A stretch of 27,404 bases of DNA from an uncultured Collinsella sp. Its GTDB lineage: Bacteria; Actinomycetota; Coriobacteriia; Coriobacteriales; Coriobacteriaceae. The stretch covers positions 1-27,404 of the forward strand of contig CABVDJ010000031.1 of assembly GCA_902497025.1 (NCBI GenBank). Direction: 5' to 3'. Within the stretch, counting starts at the first letter, position 1. Every line of letters starts with the position of its first letter. A program made the position numbers and the translations under genes. The notes beneath the pieces are model-generated. The model worked only from the letters and a program-made list of their open reading frames with translations. It had not been told where the DNA came from and did no database searches. Of this stretch, positions 27,365 to 27,404 are shown piece after piece.

Positions 27365-27404
27365 ATGAAAGGCATCATCCTCGCCGGCGGGTCCGGCACG
27401 CGCC
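27365..27404 (+). CDS. rfbA: Glucose-1-phosphate thymidylyltransferase, 5' end only
   Basis: The last 40 bases open a frame reading MKGIILAGGSGTR, the conserved nucleotidyltransferase N-terminus, closest to RfbA/RmlA, which makes dTDP-glucose for dTDP-rhamnose synthesis. AAAGG lies nine bases before the ATG and the preceding stop is three bases away, so it belongs to the same operon. The gene is cut by the window end. Thirteen residues cannot exclude another sugar nucleotidyltransferase such as a UTP- or CTP-dependent one. Confidence 0.65.
   Translation, partial: MKGIILAGGSGTR

Overview
The window looks like a chromosome segment of a moderately high-GC, Gram-positive anaerobe of the Coriobacteriia, most likely Collinsella or a close relative. 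This is inferred from the strongly C/G-ending codon use of most genes, AGGAGG-type ribosome sites, a glgC/glgD glycogen pathway, and a LoaP-type NusG paralog heading a surface-polysaccharide locus. No rRNA marker is present, so the genus is an inference.

Positions 1-9400 are housekeeping genes. metK (minus strand) is divergent from gltX (plus), which is followed by priA, def, fmt and rsmB on the plus strand. rsmB converges with a small FmdB-type zinc-ribbon gene on the minus strand. Three long, unrelated, near-perfect inverted repeats lie in the gaps metK/gltX, def/fmt and rsmB/fmdB. They resemble REPIN/MITE-type elements. A possible 37-residue membrane peptide gene lies just upstream of fmt.

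Positions 9487-22482 are one large minus-strand glycogen cluster, transcribed glgB > glgP > glgC > glgD > glgA > a GH13-GH77 fusion enzyme. It encodes the route from glucose-1-phosphate to ADP-glucose (GlgC, with the catalytically degenerate paralog GlgD), chain elongation (GlgA), branching (GlgB), phosphorolysis (GlgP), and hydrolysis/transglycosylation of the resulting dextrins (fusion enzyme). GlgA (about 255 residues) and GlgB (about 78 residues, plus a basic N-terminus) carry long Lys/Ala/Thr-rich, histone-H1-like disordered tails. A TTACC-GT-GGTAA palindrome and related TGGTAAA(A)C half-sites occur at the glgB/HAD divergent promoter region, in the glgB-glgP gap and upstream of the fusion enzyme. 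They suggest one shared regulator.

Positions 22829-24356 hold a HAD-family phosphatase or mutase, thiamine pyrophosphokinase, and a tRNA-Ala(GGC) with its own promoter and terminator.

Positions 24357-27404 begin an exopolysaccharide/capsule operon. A roughly 740-base non-coding region, with a likely promoter and two large hairpins, leads into loaP (processive antiterminator), a membrane phosphoglycosyl transferase, a family-2 glycosyltransferase of rhamnosyltransferase type, and the first codons of rfbA (dTDP-glucose synthesis), cut by the window end.

The most noteworthy features are the histone-like tails on the glycogen enzymes, the altered catalytic loop in the GH77 half of the fusion, the possible glycogen operator set, the structured leader of the LoaP operon, and a perfect beta-clamp-binding pentapeptide at the PriA N-terminus.
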